NCBI GenBank assembly: GCA_964614915.1
Contig: CAZTNC010000007.1
Span: forward strand, 62,001-126,000
Source: WTFY01 sp964614915
Lineage (GTDB): Bacteria > Pseudomonadota > Gammaproteobacteria > UBA4575
Direction of reading: 5' to 3'
Length of the DNA stretch: 64,000 bases
Of this stretch, positions 37,368 through 45,851 are shown in pieces. How positions within the stretch are numbered: the stretch's first letter is position 1; every line of letters begins with the position of its first letter. Below the pieces are notes generated by a model, which did not search any database, was not told the origin of the DNA, and saw nothing but the letters and a program-made list of their open reading frames with translations. A program made the position numbers and the translations under genes.

Positions 37368-39140
37368 ATGCGAACTCATTACTGCGCTCAAGTCACCGAG
37401 TCGCTCATCGACCAGGACGTTTCGGTATGCGGCTGGGTAAACCGCAGGCGTGACCATGGCGGCATCATCTTCGTGGACCTGCGTGACCGCGACGGCATTG
37501 TGCAAGTCGTGTTTGACCCGGAGCAGTCCGAAATATTTGAAATTGCAGAACAGATTCGCAACGAATTCGTGCTGCATGTCACAGGACGGGTGCGTGCACG
37601 CCCGCAGGGGACCGTCAACCCGGACCTGCCTACCGGGCAGATCGAGGTCGTGGCCTCAGCATTGACGGTGTTGAACGATTCGCAAACGCCGCCGTTCCAG
37701 CTCGATGATGAAGACGTGCACGAGGAAACCCGGTTGCGCCATCGGTACGTGGACCTGCGCCGCCCGTTCATGCAGGAGCGTATCCGTACCAAGGCGGCCG
37801 TCTACCGGGTATTGCGAAGTTTTCTGGATGCCCATGGATTTCTGGACATCGAAACACCGATCCTCACCCGGGCGACACCGGAAGGTGCACGCGACTACCT
37901 GGTCCCAAGCCGCACTCAGGCGGGTTCATTTTTCGCACTCCCGCAATCGCCGCAGCTCTTCAAGCAGTTGCTGATGGCAAGCGGCTTTGATCGCTATTAC
38001 CAGATCGTGCGCTGCTTTCGCGACGAGGACCTGCGTGCAGACCGTCAACCCGAATTCACGCAGCTCGACATCGAGACGTCCTTCATGAATGAGGACGAGA
38101 TCCTGTCCCTGATGGAAGACATGGTCTGCGACCTGTTTGCGAAGATCCTGGACGTGACGCTGGAAAAGCCATTTGCACGAATCTGCTATGCGGATGCGTT
38201 GCACCGCTACGGCAGCGACAAGCCGGATCTGCGCATACCGCTTGAGCTGGTGGACGTAACCGAGTTGATGCGCGAGGTCGAGTTCAAGGTCTTCCGTGAG
38301 CCTGCATGCGATCCGCAGGGCCGGGTTGCCATATTGAAAGTGCCCCAGGGCGCTGCACTGACACGCAAGCAGATCGATGAATACACCGATTTCGTGACCC
38401 AGTACGGGGCCGGAGGACTGGCCTACATCAAGTGTGTCCGGGCCGCAGACATCCCGTCCGGCCTGCAGTCGCCGATACTCAAGTTCTTGCCCGAGGAAGT
38501 CATCGCCCAGCTGGTGGAGCGAACCGGTGCCAGTGACGGGGACCTGCTGTTTTTCGGCGCGGACAAGAAACAGATCGTGAATGCGGCCCTGGGTGCATTG
38601 CGAGTCAGGGTGGGACACGACCTTGACCTCGTCGAGCCTGGCTGGCAGCCGCTCTGGGTGGTCGAGTTCCCGATGTTCGAGTGGGACGTCGAGGCCAAGG
38701 GCTGGTCCGCTTTGCATCATCCGTTCACGGCACCCACCTGCGCCAGCCCTGAAGAGCTCCTCAGCAATCCCGGGGAGGCCCTGTCGCGTGCCTACGACAT
38801 GGTGCTCAACGGCACCGAGGTGGGCGGAGGTTCCGTGCGTGTCCACAAGGCCGATATGCAGGCCGCCATATTCGAGGTCTTGCAGATTGACCCGAAACGG
38901 GCCGAGGAGAAATTCGGGTTTTTGATGCGGGCGCTGACCTGCGGGATGCCCCCGCATGGCGGAATCGCCTTCGGACTCGATCGCCTGGTCATGCTGATGA
39001 CGGGCAGCCAGTCCATTCGCGATGTCATCCCGTTCCCGAAAACCCAAAACGCGACCTGCCCGCTGACGGATGCACCTTCCCCGGCAGACGAAAAGCAACT
39101 CAAGGAACTGCATATCCGGCTTCGCCCGGGTACGCACTGA
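37368..39140 (+). CDS. aspS: Aspartyl-tRNA synthetase
   Basis: 590 residues, full-length bacterial type with an internal GAD domain. It begins MRTHYCAQVTESLIDQDVSV and has an N-terminal OB anticodon-binding domain. Class II motifs include FLDIETPILTRATPEGARDYLVPSR, FRDEDLRADRQPEFTQLDIE and the motif 3 region GIAFGLDRLVMLMTGSQSIRDVIPFPKT. The bacterial-type form usually charges only tRNA-Asp. A structured leader precedes it. A nudB-like gene follows, as in many gammaproteobacteria. Confidence 0.98.
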   Translation: MRTHYCAQVTESLIDQDVSVCGWVNRRRDHGGIIFVDLRDRDGIVQVVFDPEQSEIFEIAEQIRNEFVLHVTGRVRARPQGTVNPDLPTGQIEVVASALTVLNDSQTPPFQLDDEDVHEETRLRHRYVDLRRPFMQERIRTKAAVYRVLRSFLDAHGFLDIETPILTRATPEGARDYLVPSRTQAGSFFALPQSPQLFKQLLMASGFDRYYQIVRCFRDEDLRADRQPEFTQLDIETSFMNEDEILSLMEDMVCDLFAKILDVTLEKPFARICYADALHRYGSDKPDLRIPLELVDVTELMREVEFKVFREPACDPQGRVAILKVPQGAALTRKQIDEYTDFVTQYGAGGLAYIKCVRAADIPSGLQSPILKFLPEEVIAQLVERTGASDGDLLFFGADKKQIVNAALGALRVRVGHDLDLVEPGWQPLWVVEFPMFEWDVEAKGWSALHHPFTAPTCASPEELLSNPGEALSRAYDMVLNGTEVGGGSVRVHKADMQAAIFEVLQIDPKRAEEKFGFLMRALTCGMPPHGGIAFGLDRLVMLMTGSQSIRDVIPFPKTQNATCPLTDAPSPADEKQLKELHIRLRPGTH

Positions 39141-39273
39141 TCTCCCGGTTGCCGGACATGTCCGCCCATGCCAGGCGGGGCAGTCACAGGCTTTAACGGC
39201 ATGCATCCATTTGCATTACAATGAATGGGTCGGAGGTCTGTCGCTTCCTGTTTGCACTTTAGGGTGTCATCGC

Positions 39274-39702
39274 ATGGAACATAAACGTCCCGAGTCGGTC
39301 CTGATCATCGTGTACACACGACAGAGTGAGGTGCTGCTGCTGCGGCGCAGGTATCCAAACGATTTCTGGCAGTCGGTGACCGGCAGCCTGGAGTGGGGCG
39401 AGCAGCCGGGTGATGCTGCCGTGCGTGAATTGTGCGAGGAGACCGGCCTCGTCGACCAGGCGGTCTGCGACTGTCACTGTGTGCAGAGCTTCGAGATCTA
39501 CTCGATCTGGCGCAAGCGCTATGCGCCGGGGGTGGTCATGAACCAGGAACATGTGTACCGGTTGCAGCTCCCGGAAATAGTGGACATCCGGCTCGACCCG
39601 AAAGAGCATGAAGAGTTTCAGTGGCTGCCCCGCCAGCAGGCCGCCGAACTGGCTACTTCACATACCAATCAGGCCGCGATCCTGCGCTGGGTGCCGGAAT
39701 AG
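39274..39702 (+). CDS. nudB: Dihydroneopterin triphosphate diphosphatase (NudB-like Nudix hydrolase)
   Basis: 142 residues from the ATG at 39274. A Nudix box is present: GSLEWGEQPGDAAVRELCEETGL, fitting GX5EX7REUXEEXGU. The N-terminus (KRPESVLIIVYTRQSEVLLL) and C-terminal EEFQWLPRQQAAEL resemble NudB, which removes pyrophosphate from dihydroneopterin triphosphate in folate synthesis. Its place directly after aspS and before yebC matches E. coli. Confidence 0.9.
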   Translation: MEHKRPESVLIIVYTRQSEVLLLRRRYPNDFWQSVTGSLEWGEQPGDAAVRELCEETGLVDQAVCDCHCVQSFEIYSIWRKRYAPGVVMNQEHVYRLQLPEIVDIRLDPKEHEEFQWLPRQQAAELATSHTNQAAILRWVPE

Positions 39703-39713
39703 AAGGAGCATGC

Positions 39714-40337
39714 ATGCGCGAAATCGTCGTCTGCGTTCACGGGCTCTGGATGAAGGGCTGGCTGATGAAACCGATGTCCCGTTACCTGGGCAGCTTCGGC
39801 CATGAGTGCAAACGGTTTTCCTATCCAAGCCTGAGGTATTCGCCCCCGCTCAATGCACAGTTGCTCGGCGCGTATACCGACCGGCTGGATGCAGATGTCA
39901 TTCATTTTGTTACGCACAGCCTGGGTGGCATCGTGTTGCTGCATTATTTCCAGATCTTCGACACGGCGCGGCCCGGCCGGGTGGTCATGCTGGGTCCTCC
40001 CCTGAAAGGAAGCAGTGTCGCACGCTACATGTCGAGGAACAGGTTCTTTCGCGATGTGATGCTCGGGGCAAGTTCGAGTTCACTGCTTGGCAACGTTCCG
40101 GCCTGGAATGGAACACGCCCGCTGGCCATATTGGCGGGTACCCGGGGTCTGGGGATCCGGCAGATGCTGGGTGTGCCGCTGGACCAACCCAACGACGGTG
40201 CGGTGGCCGTGTCCGAAACCAAGATGAAGTGCTGCACCGTCCACAAGCTGATTCCGTACAGCCATACGGAGATGCTGCTGGCCAAGCCGGTAGCCGTCAT
40301 GGTCGATGAGTTTTTGCGGACCGGAAATATCACTTGA
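39714..40337 (+). CDS. Alpha/beta hydrolase family protein
   Basis: 207 residues from the ATG at 39714, with a good ribosome binding site (AGAAGGAGC) ahead. A lipase-like nucleophile elbow is seen in FVTHSLGGIVLLH (HSLGG, Ser nucleophile). An oxyanion segment VHGLWMKGWLM lies near the N-terminus, a candidate Asp lies in LGVPLDQPNDGAVAV and the C-terminal His is likely in YSHTEML. No signal peptide was seen. The substrate is unknown; small proteins of this form are annotated as lipase or esterase-like. It lies 11 bases after nudB and 48 before yebC. Confidence 0.75.
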   Translation: MREIVVCVHGLWMKGWLMKPMSRYLGSFGHECKRFSYPSLRYSPPLNAQLLGAYTDRLDADVIHFVTHSLGGIVLLHYFQIFDTARPGRVVMLGPPLKGSSVARYMSRNRFFRDVMLGASSSSLLGNVPAWNGTRPLAILAGTRGLGIRQMLGVPLDQPNDGAVAVSETKMKCCTVHKLIPYSHTEMLLAKPVAVMVDEFLRTGNIT

Positions 40338-40385
40338 AATCAGGAAGTGCTAAGATATTGCCACTGATCGAGGAGAGGGGGTTCA

Positions 40386-41129
40386 ATGGCCGGTCATAGC
40401 AAATGGGCCAATATCCAGCACCACAAAAAAGCACAGGACGCCAAGCGCGGAAAATTATTCACCAAATTAATCCGAGAGATTACAGTAGCGGCCCGTGAGG
40501 GTGGCGACCCCGATGCCAATGCGCGCCTTCGCTCCGCCGTGGACAAGGCCCTGTCCGCCAACATGCCCAAAGACACCATCGAGCGTGCCACGAAGCGTGG
40601 CGCGGGCGAACTCGACGGTGACGCCTACATGGAGGTCCGCTACGAGGGCTACGGACCCGGCGGGGCTGCGGTCCTGATTGACTGCATGACCGATAACCGC
40701 AACCGCACGGTGTCGGAGATCCGGCACATTTTCTCAAAATTCAACGGCAACCTCGGCACCTCGGGCTCGGTCGCCTACCTGTTTTCGGCCGCCGGGGTCA
40801 TCCGCTTTTCATCGGACGTTGACCAGGACCAGGTGATGGAAATTGCCCTGGACTCCGGTGCCGAGGATGTCGTCGACACGGAGGACGGTGGCCTCGAAGT
40901 GGTCACCCAGGTGGAGGGTTTTCTGGGAACGAAGCAGGCACTGGAGGATTCGGCCCTGGCGTTCGACCATGCAGAGGTCACGATGCGTGCAAGCTCGGAG
41001 GTGGTCCTTTCTGATCACGACGGCGAGGTCATGCTGCGCCTGCTGAATGCACTCGATGCCCTCGACGATGTGCAAAACGTGTATTCCAATGCCGACATTC
41101 CGGAGGCGGTGTTCGAGGCCCTGGCCTGA
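40386..41129 (+). CDS. yebC: YebC/PmpR family protein
   Basis: 247 residues. It begins MAGHSKWANIQHHKKAQDAKRGKLFTKL, the invariant YebC N-terminus, with NMPKDTIERATKRGAGE and YEGYGPGGAAVLIDCMTDNRNRT in the middle. A GAGGAGAGGGG stretch precedes the ATG. The family has been described as transcription regulators and, more recently, as translation factors that relieve stalling. Its position upstream of ruvC is conserved. Confidence 0.97.
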   Translation: MAGHSKWANIQHHKKAQDAKRGKLFTKLIREITVAAREGGDPDANARLRSAVDKALSANMPKDTIERATKRGAGELDGDAYMEVRYEGYGPGGAAVLIDCMTDNRNRTVSEIRHIFSKFNGNLGTSGSVAYLFSAAGVIRFSSDVDQDQVMEIALDSGAEDVVDTEDGGLEVVTQVEGFLGTKQALEDSALAFDHAEVTMRASSEVVLSDHDGEVMLRLLNALDALDDVQNVYSNADIPEAVFEALA

Positions 41130-41145
41130 CACGGGTACAGGCGGT

Positions 41146-41685
41146 ATGGCGGTAGCAAGACAATCCCACCGGATTCTGGGCATCGACCCGGGACTGAATA
41201 TTACCGGGTTCGGCATTATCGAGAGCGACGGACACAAGAGCCGCTACGTCCACAGCGGCAGCATTCGCATGCGCGGTTCCACCGAGGACACGGGAATGGC
41301 CCAGCGCCTTGGAAAAATCTTCAGGGAACTGACCGATGTCATTTCCCAGTACCAGCCCATGGAGGTGGCCGTCGAGGAAGTGTTTGTCTCGCGCAACATG
41401 GCCTCGGCACTGAAACTTGGCCATGCCCGCGGTGCAGCCATCAGCGCGGCCGTGCAGTTGCAGGTTCCCGTCAGTGAGTACAGTGCACGTTATGTCAAGC
41501 AGGCGATCGTCGGCAATGGTGCGGCAAGCAAGGAGCAGATCCAGCACATGGTTTTGCGCCTGCTCGCATTGAGGGGCAAATTGCAGGAAGATGAGGCGGA
41601 TGCGCTGGCAGTATCCCTGTGCCATGCACACACCTCCATACAGGCCGGCACCCGCCGTAAGTCACTATCCGGGAGTCACACATGA
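41146..41685 (+). CDS. ruvC: Crossover junction endodeoxyribonuclease RuvC
   Basis: 179 residues from the ATG at 41146 (MAVARQSHRILGIDPGLNITGF). The catalytic acidic residues are visible: Asp in LGIDPGLN, Glu in VAVEEVFVSRN, and Asp residues in QEDEADALAVS. It cleaves Holliday junctions after RuvAB branch migration. The stop overlaps the ruvA start (ATGA at 41682-41685). Confidence 0.97.
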   Translation: MAVARQSHRILGIDPGLNITGFGIIESDGHKSRYVHSGSIRMRGSTEDTGMAQRLGKIFRELTDVISQYQPMEVAVEEVFVSRNMASALKLGHARGAAISAAVQLQVPVSEYSARYVKQAIVGNGAASKEQIQHMVLRLLALRGKLQEDEADALAVSLCHAHTSIQAGTRRKSLSGSHT

Positions 41686-42281
41686 TCGGACGCCTGCAAG
41701 GCGACGTCATTGAAAAGCACCCCCCGTATCTCCTGCTTGACGTGCAGGGCGTGGGGTATGAACTGGAAGCCCCGATGTCGACGTTCTACGAGTTGCCCGA
41801 CCCGGGTGAGAGCGTCGTGCTGTACACCCATCTGCTGGTACGCGAAGATGCCCAGACCCTGTATGCCTTCAAGCACCTGCAGGACCGCGCACTGTTCCGG
41901 GACTTGCTGAAGGTCAGCGGTGTGGGAGCGAAGATTGCCCTTGCGATACTTTCCGGCATGGATGTCAGGGCATTTGCCGGCTGCATCGATCGCGGTGACA
42001 GCGATGCCCTGATGCGCCTGCCTGGGGTGGGTCGCAGAACGGCAGAACGCCTGGTGGTCGAGATGCGCGACCGGCTCCAGCAGATCACCGCTGAACCGGA
42101 TCCGGACCGGGACGGGCAGGGCGAGGAGGGTCCCGGGAATGCGGTCAAGGATGCCGTCTCCGCACTGGTCACGCTTGGCTACAGCCTGAAGGATGCCCGC
42201 CGCATGGTCGGTGAGCTGGATACACAAGGTCAAAACAGCGAGGACCTTATTCGCCTGGCCCTCAAGACCCGCCTGTCGTGA
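41682..42281 (+). CDS. ruvA: Holliday junction branch migration protein RuvA
   Basis: 199 residues. It begins MIGRLQGDVIEKHPPYLLLD (OB domain). Helix-hairpin-helix motifs are LLKVSGVGAKIALAIL and LMRLPGVGRRTAERLVVEM. The C-terminal domain that binds RuvB ends in SALVTLGYSLKDARRMVGEL. RuvA tetramers bind the junction core. Co-transcribed with ruvC (4-base overlap) and ruvB (13 bases apart). Confidence 0.97.
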   Translation: MIGRLQGDVIEKHPPYLLLDVQGVGYELEAPMSTFYELPDPGESVVLYTHLLVREDAQTLYAFKHLQDRALFRDLLKVSGVGAKIALAILSGMDVRAFAGCIDRGDSDALMRLPGVGRRTAERLVVEMRDRLQQITAEPDPDRDGQGEEGPGNAVKDAVSALVTLGYSLKDARRMVGELDTQGQNSEDLIRLALKTRLS

Positions 42282-42294
42282 CAGCCGGGGTAGT

Positions 42295-43371
42295 ATGGAT
42301 CCAATGAACGAGACAGAAGCATCGCGGCTGGTGGACACCCGCAGGGAAGAGGACGAGGTGGCCATGGAGAACATGGTCCGCCCGCAGTACCTGAACGAAT
42401 ACGTCGGGCAGGCCAAGGTGCGCGAGCAGATGGAGATTTTCATCACCGCGGCCAGGCAGCGCAAACAGGCGCTCGATCATGTCCTGATCTTCGGTCCCCC
42501 GGGGCTTGGCAAGACCACACTGTCCCGTATCGTGGCCAACGAGATGCAGGTGAATCTGCGGCATACCTCCGGCCCGATCCTTGAAAAGCCGGGCGACCTG
42601 GCAGCCATTCTCACCAACCTGGAGCCCAAGGACGTATTGTTCATTGACGAAATCCACCGCCTGAGCCCGGTGACCGAAGAAGTGCTTTACCCGGCGCTTG
42701 AAGATTTCCAGCTGAACATCATGATCGGTGAAGGGCCCGCGGCAAGATCGATCAAGCTGGATTTGCCACCGTTCACGCTGGTCGGGGCGACGACCCGCGC
42801 GGGTCTTTTGACTTCACCCCTGCGTGACCGTTTCGGCATCGTGCAGAGACTTGAGTTCTACAGCGTGCAGGAACTTGCCGTGATCGTGCATCGTTCCGCG
42901 GACATACTGAAGGTCGAGATCGACGACGAAGGCGCAGAGCAGATCGCAAGCCGTTCGCGGGGAACCCCGAGGATTGCCAACCGCTTGCTGAGGCGGGTGC
43001 GGGATTACGCGCAGGTCAAGTCCGACGGTGTAATCAACAGCGAAAATGCCAACGCGGCGCTTGACATGCTGAGCGTGGACACGCACGGCTTTGATCACAT
43101 GGACCGGCGCCTGCTACTCGCCATCATCGAGAAATTTGCCGGCGGGCCGGTTGGCATCGACAGCCTGGCGACAGCCATCGGTGAGGAGCGGGGTACCATC
43201 GAGGACGTCATCGAGCCGTACCTGATCCTGCAGGGGTTTATCATGCGCACGCCTCGCGGGCGTATTGCCACCGAAAATGCCTACCGGCATTTCGGCCTCA
43301 AGACTCCCGAGGGCGGTTCCGGCCCGGCCTCGCAGTCGGCGCCCGACCTGTTCTCAAAAGCGCAAAAGTGA
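42295..43371 (+). CDS. ruvB: Holliday junction branch migration ATPase RuvB
   Basis: 358 residues from the ATG at 42295 (CCGGGG just upstream); an alternative in-frame ATG at 42304 is close. Walker A is FGPPGLGKTTLSR and Walker B LFIDEIHRLSP. The sensor and arginine-finger region is VGATTRAGLLTSPLRDRFGI. The C-terminal winged helix includes GFIMRTPRGRIATENAYRHF. It is a hexameric motor that drives branch migration with RuvA. Followed by the tol-pal cluster. Confidence 0.97.
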   Translation: MDPMNETEASRLVDTRREEDEVAMENMVRPQYLNEYVGQAKVREQMEIFITAARQRKQALDHVLIFGPPGLGKTTLSRIVANEMQVNLRHTSGPILEKPGDLAAILTNLEPKDVLFIDEIHRLSPVTEEVLYPALEDFQLNIMIGEGPAARSIKLDLPPFTLVGATTRAGLLTSPLRDRFGIVQRLEFYSVQELAVIVHRSADILKVEIDDEGAEQIASRSRGTPRIANRLLRRVRDYAQVKSDGVINSENANAALDMLSVDTHGFDHMDRRLLLAIIEKFAGGPVGIDSLATAIGEERGTIEDVIEPYLILQGFIMRTPRGRIATENAYRHFGLKTPEGGSGPASQSAPDLFSKAQK

Positions 43372-43413
43372 TTTTTACACCGTCCGGTACGGCCTGAATC
43401 CAGGCGTTTGTAC

Positions 43414-43827
43414 ATGAAACCCTACCACTGGCAAGTTCAGGTTTATTACGAGGATACGGATGCAGGAGGCGTGGTGTACTATGCCAACTACCTCAAATTT
43501 ATGGAGCGTGCGCGAACGGAATGGCTGCGCGCACTGGGAATTGAGCAGGACAAGCTGATGCAGGACAGGAACGTGTTGTTTGCGGTGCGCTCGGTTCGGA
43601 TCGAGTACAAGCGGCCCATACGATTCAATGATTCACTGGCCGTGAGTGTTGAACCGGTTGCCATCAAGCCAGCCAGCCTTTCGATCCGGCAGGCGATCAC
43701 GGACCAGCACGACGAGGCACTCCTGTTTGCCGATGCCGATGTTAACGTAGTGTGCCTGGCCGCGGACAGCTTTTCACCGCAACCCATCCCCAAGGACTTG
43801 TTTAAGGAGATCAAAAGTGCGTGTTGA
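43414..43827 (+). CDS. ybgC: Tol-Pal associated acyl-CoA thioesterase YbgC
   Basis: 137 residues from the ATG at 43414; an in-frame TTG lies at 43408. Hotdog-fold signature YYEDTDAGGVVYYANYLKFMERARTEWL with the catalytic Asp. The enzyme hydrolyses acyl-CoA or acyl-ACP thioesters and is encoded at the head of tol-pal clusters. The 3' end overlaps the tolQ GTG by 11 bases. Confidence 0.95.
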   Translation: MKPYHWQVQVYYEDTDAGGVVYYANYLKFMERARTEWLRALGIEQDKLMQDRNVLFAVRSVRIEYKRPIRFNDSLAVSVEPVAIKPASLSIRQAITDQHDEALLFADADVNVVCLAADSFSPQPIPKDLFKEIKSAC

Positions 43828-44506
43828 CACCAGTATTCTGGCCCTGATCATCGAAGCAAACATTCTGGTGCAGCTTGTCATGCTTTTGTTGCTGGTCGCC
43901 TCGGTTGTTTCCTGGACCATGATCGTCAGCAAGTGGAAAACGATCAAGGATGCACGCAGCCACGCTGACCAGTTTGAAGATCAGTTCTGGTCCGGTTCTA
44001 ACCTTGCGACCCTGTATGAGAACGTCAAGCAGAAAGGCGACCCGGTGGGCATGGAGCATATCTTTGCTTCCGGTTTCAGGGAGTATGTACGCCTGCATCA
44101 GAAACAGAGGGTCTCGCCGATTGCGATCACGGACACGGCCCTGCGGTCCATGAAAGTCGCCATGTCGCGCGAGATCGAGGAACTGGAACACTACCTCTCT
44201 TTCCTGGCCACCGTGGGTTCCACGGCTCCGTACGTGGGCCTGTTCGGGACGGTGTGGGGCATCATGAACGCATTTCGCGCCTTGAGCGATGTGCAGCAGG
44301 CCACCCTGGCTGCGGTGGCGCCAGGCATCGCAGAAGCGCTGATCGCCACGGCCATGGGACTGTTTGCCGCAATCCCTGCGGTCATTGCCTACAACCGCTA
44401 CTCCAGTGATGTTGAACGGCTGGTGCTTCGCTACGACAACTTCGTCGAGGAGTTTACGGCCTTGCTGCAACGTCAGGCGATTACCAAGGACATGGAAAAA
44501 TCCTGA
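43817..44506 (+). CDS. tolQ: Tol-Pal system proton channel subunit TolQ
   Basis: 229 residues from GTG 43817, behind AAGGAGATCAAAA at the end of ybgC. Three membrane segments are seen: about residues 10-32, LSFLATVGSTAPYVGLFGTVWGIM, and ALIATAMGLFAAIPAVIAYN. With TolR it forms the proton-driven motor that energises TolA for outer-membrane constriction at division. Homologous to ExbB and MotA. The tolQ-tolR-tolA order follows. Confidence 0.96.
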   Translation: MRVDTSILALIIEANILVQLVMLLLLVASVVSWTMIVSKWKTIKDARSHADQFEDQFWSGSNLATLYENVKQKGDPVGMEHIFASGFREYVRLHQKQRVSPIAITDTALRSMKVAMSREIEELEHYLSFLATVGSTAPYVGLFGTVWGIMNAFRALSDVQQATLAAVAPGIAEALIATAMGLFAAIPAVIAYNRYSSDVERLVLRYDNFVEEFTALLQRQAITKDMEKS

Positions 44507-44522
44507 GGCAGGCACCACGATC

Positions 44523-44969
44523 ATGGCTTCCACAGGACCCCGGCGACGCAGGTACATGGCGGAGATCAACGTCGTCCCGTACGTGGACGTGACCCTGGTG
44601 CTGCTGGTGATCTTCATGATCACCGCCCCCCTGTTCCATGAAGGCGTTGAGGTGGAGTTACCCAGGGCCCCGGCCCAGCAGCTTGAAAAAATCGAGAAGA
44701 ACCAGGATCCCCTGATCGTATCGGTGGATCGCTTCGGACAGATATTTGTCAATCGCTCGGATTCACCGAAGCGACCGGTAGCGGACGAATCCTTTCGAAA
44801 CCAGATCAGGGAGTTGTTGTCTGATAAGCAGGATGACCTCGTCTACGTGCGGGGGGATAGGAATGTTGATTACGGACGCGTGGTTGCCGTCATGGTAATG
44901 CTGCAGGATGCGGGGGCAGAGAATGTCGGGCTGATTACTGACCCTGCTGCAGAAAAGGCCGAACGCTGA
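44523..44969 (+). CDS. tolR: Tol-Pal system protein TolR
   Basis: 148 residues from the ATG at 44523; a longer frame overlaps tolQ and is not used. One membrane segment, EINVVPYVDVTLVLLVIFMITAP, carries the conserved proton-pathway Asp (YVDVTLVLL). The periplasmic domain ends with VVAVMVMLQDAGAENVGLITDPA, typical of TolR/ExbD. It partners with TolQ. Confidence 0.96.
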   Translation: MASTGPRRRRYMAEINVVPYVDVTLVLLVIFMITAPLFHEGVEVELPRAPAQQLEKIEKNQDPLIVSVDRFGQIFVNRSDSPKRPVADESFRNQIRELLSDKQDDLVYVRGDRNVDYGRVVAVMVMLQDAGAENVGLITDPAAEKAER

Positions 44970-44975
44970 CGGGCT

Positions 44976-45851
44976 GTGAAAAAACCCGATCGCCATTTGC
45001 CGCTTTCCATGGTGATTGCAGTCGTGATTCATGTGGCTGCCCTGGGCCTGCTGGTGGTTGGTTACCAGGCCAGTGACAGGATCCTGCCGGTACCGGATGT
45101 AGTCATCAATACCGTCAAGGCCAAGGCGGTCGATGCCAAGGAGCTTGAAGAGATCGAACGTCGCAGGCTCGAGGCGCAGCAGCGAGCAGAGCAAGAACGC
45201 AAGCGGCGGCTTGCCGAGGAGAAGCGCCGCAAGCAAGAAGAGGAAGAGAAAAAGCTACGCGCGAAGCGCGAGGCCGAGAAAGCGAGGCAGGCCGCACTGG
45301 AAGCCGAGCAGGCCAGAAAGCGTGCAGCGCTCGAGAAAAAAAGACGTGCCGAGGAAGCCCGGAAAGCTGCACGACTGAAAAAGGAAGCCGAGGCCAGGAG
45401 GCTGGCCGAAAAGAAAAAAGAGGCCGAGGATAAAAAGCGGGCAGAGGAAAAAAGACGCCAGCAGGAAAAGGCAGCGATCGACAAGCAGCGGCTGGCCCGG
45501 CTGGAAAAGGAAGAAGCAGAGATGCGGGCGGCCGAACTTGATGCTCAGCGCAAGCAAAAGGCACGTCAGATGAGACGCCTGATCGCCGAATACCAGGATG
45601 CCATCCGCAACAAGATCGAGCGCAACTGGCGCAGGCCACCGGATTATCAGTCCAATGCCTGGTGCAGGGTGTTTGTGCAGCAGGATGCAGGCGGGGCGAT
45701 CAAGGGTGTGGTGGTCGAGGAATGCATCGGCAGCGAGGCCTTTCGCAAATCCGTGGAAAATGCCGTCTGGAAGGCTGCGCCCTTGCCGCAGCCTCCTACA
45801 CCGGAGTTGTTTCATCAGGAGTTGCGCTTCACGTTTGATCCGAGGGCATAG
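44976..45851 (+). CDS. tolA: Tol-Pal system protein TolA
   Basis: 291 residues from GTG 44976. A membrane anchor lies at residues 7-28 (LPLSMVIAVVIHVAALGLLVVG). A long charged helical region (about residues 47-200) is rich in Lys, Glu, Arg and Ala. A C-terminal globular domain starts near LIAEYQDAIRNKIERNWRRPPDYQSNAWC and includes two Cys. TolA spans the periplasm and contacts TolB and Pal. Its stop shares a base with the tolB GTG. Confidence 0.95.
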   Translation: MKKPDRHLPLSMVIAVVIHVAALGLLVVGYQASDRILPVPDVVINTVKAKAVDAKELEEIERRRLEAQQRAEQERKRRLAEEKRRKQEEEEKKLRAKREAEKARQAALEAEQARKRAALEKKRRAEEARKAARLKKEAEARRLAEKKKEAEDKKRAEEKRRQQEKAAIDKQRLARLEKEEAEMRAAELDAQRKQKARQMRRLIAEYQDAIRNKIERNWRRPPDYQSNAWCRVFVQQDAGGAIKGVVVEECIGSEAFRKSVENAVWKAAPLPQPPTPELFHQELRFTFDPRA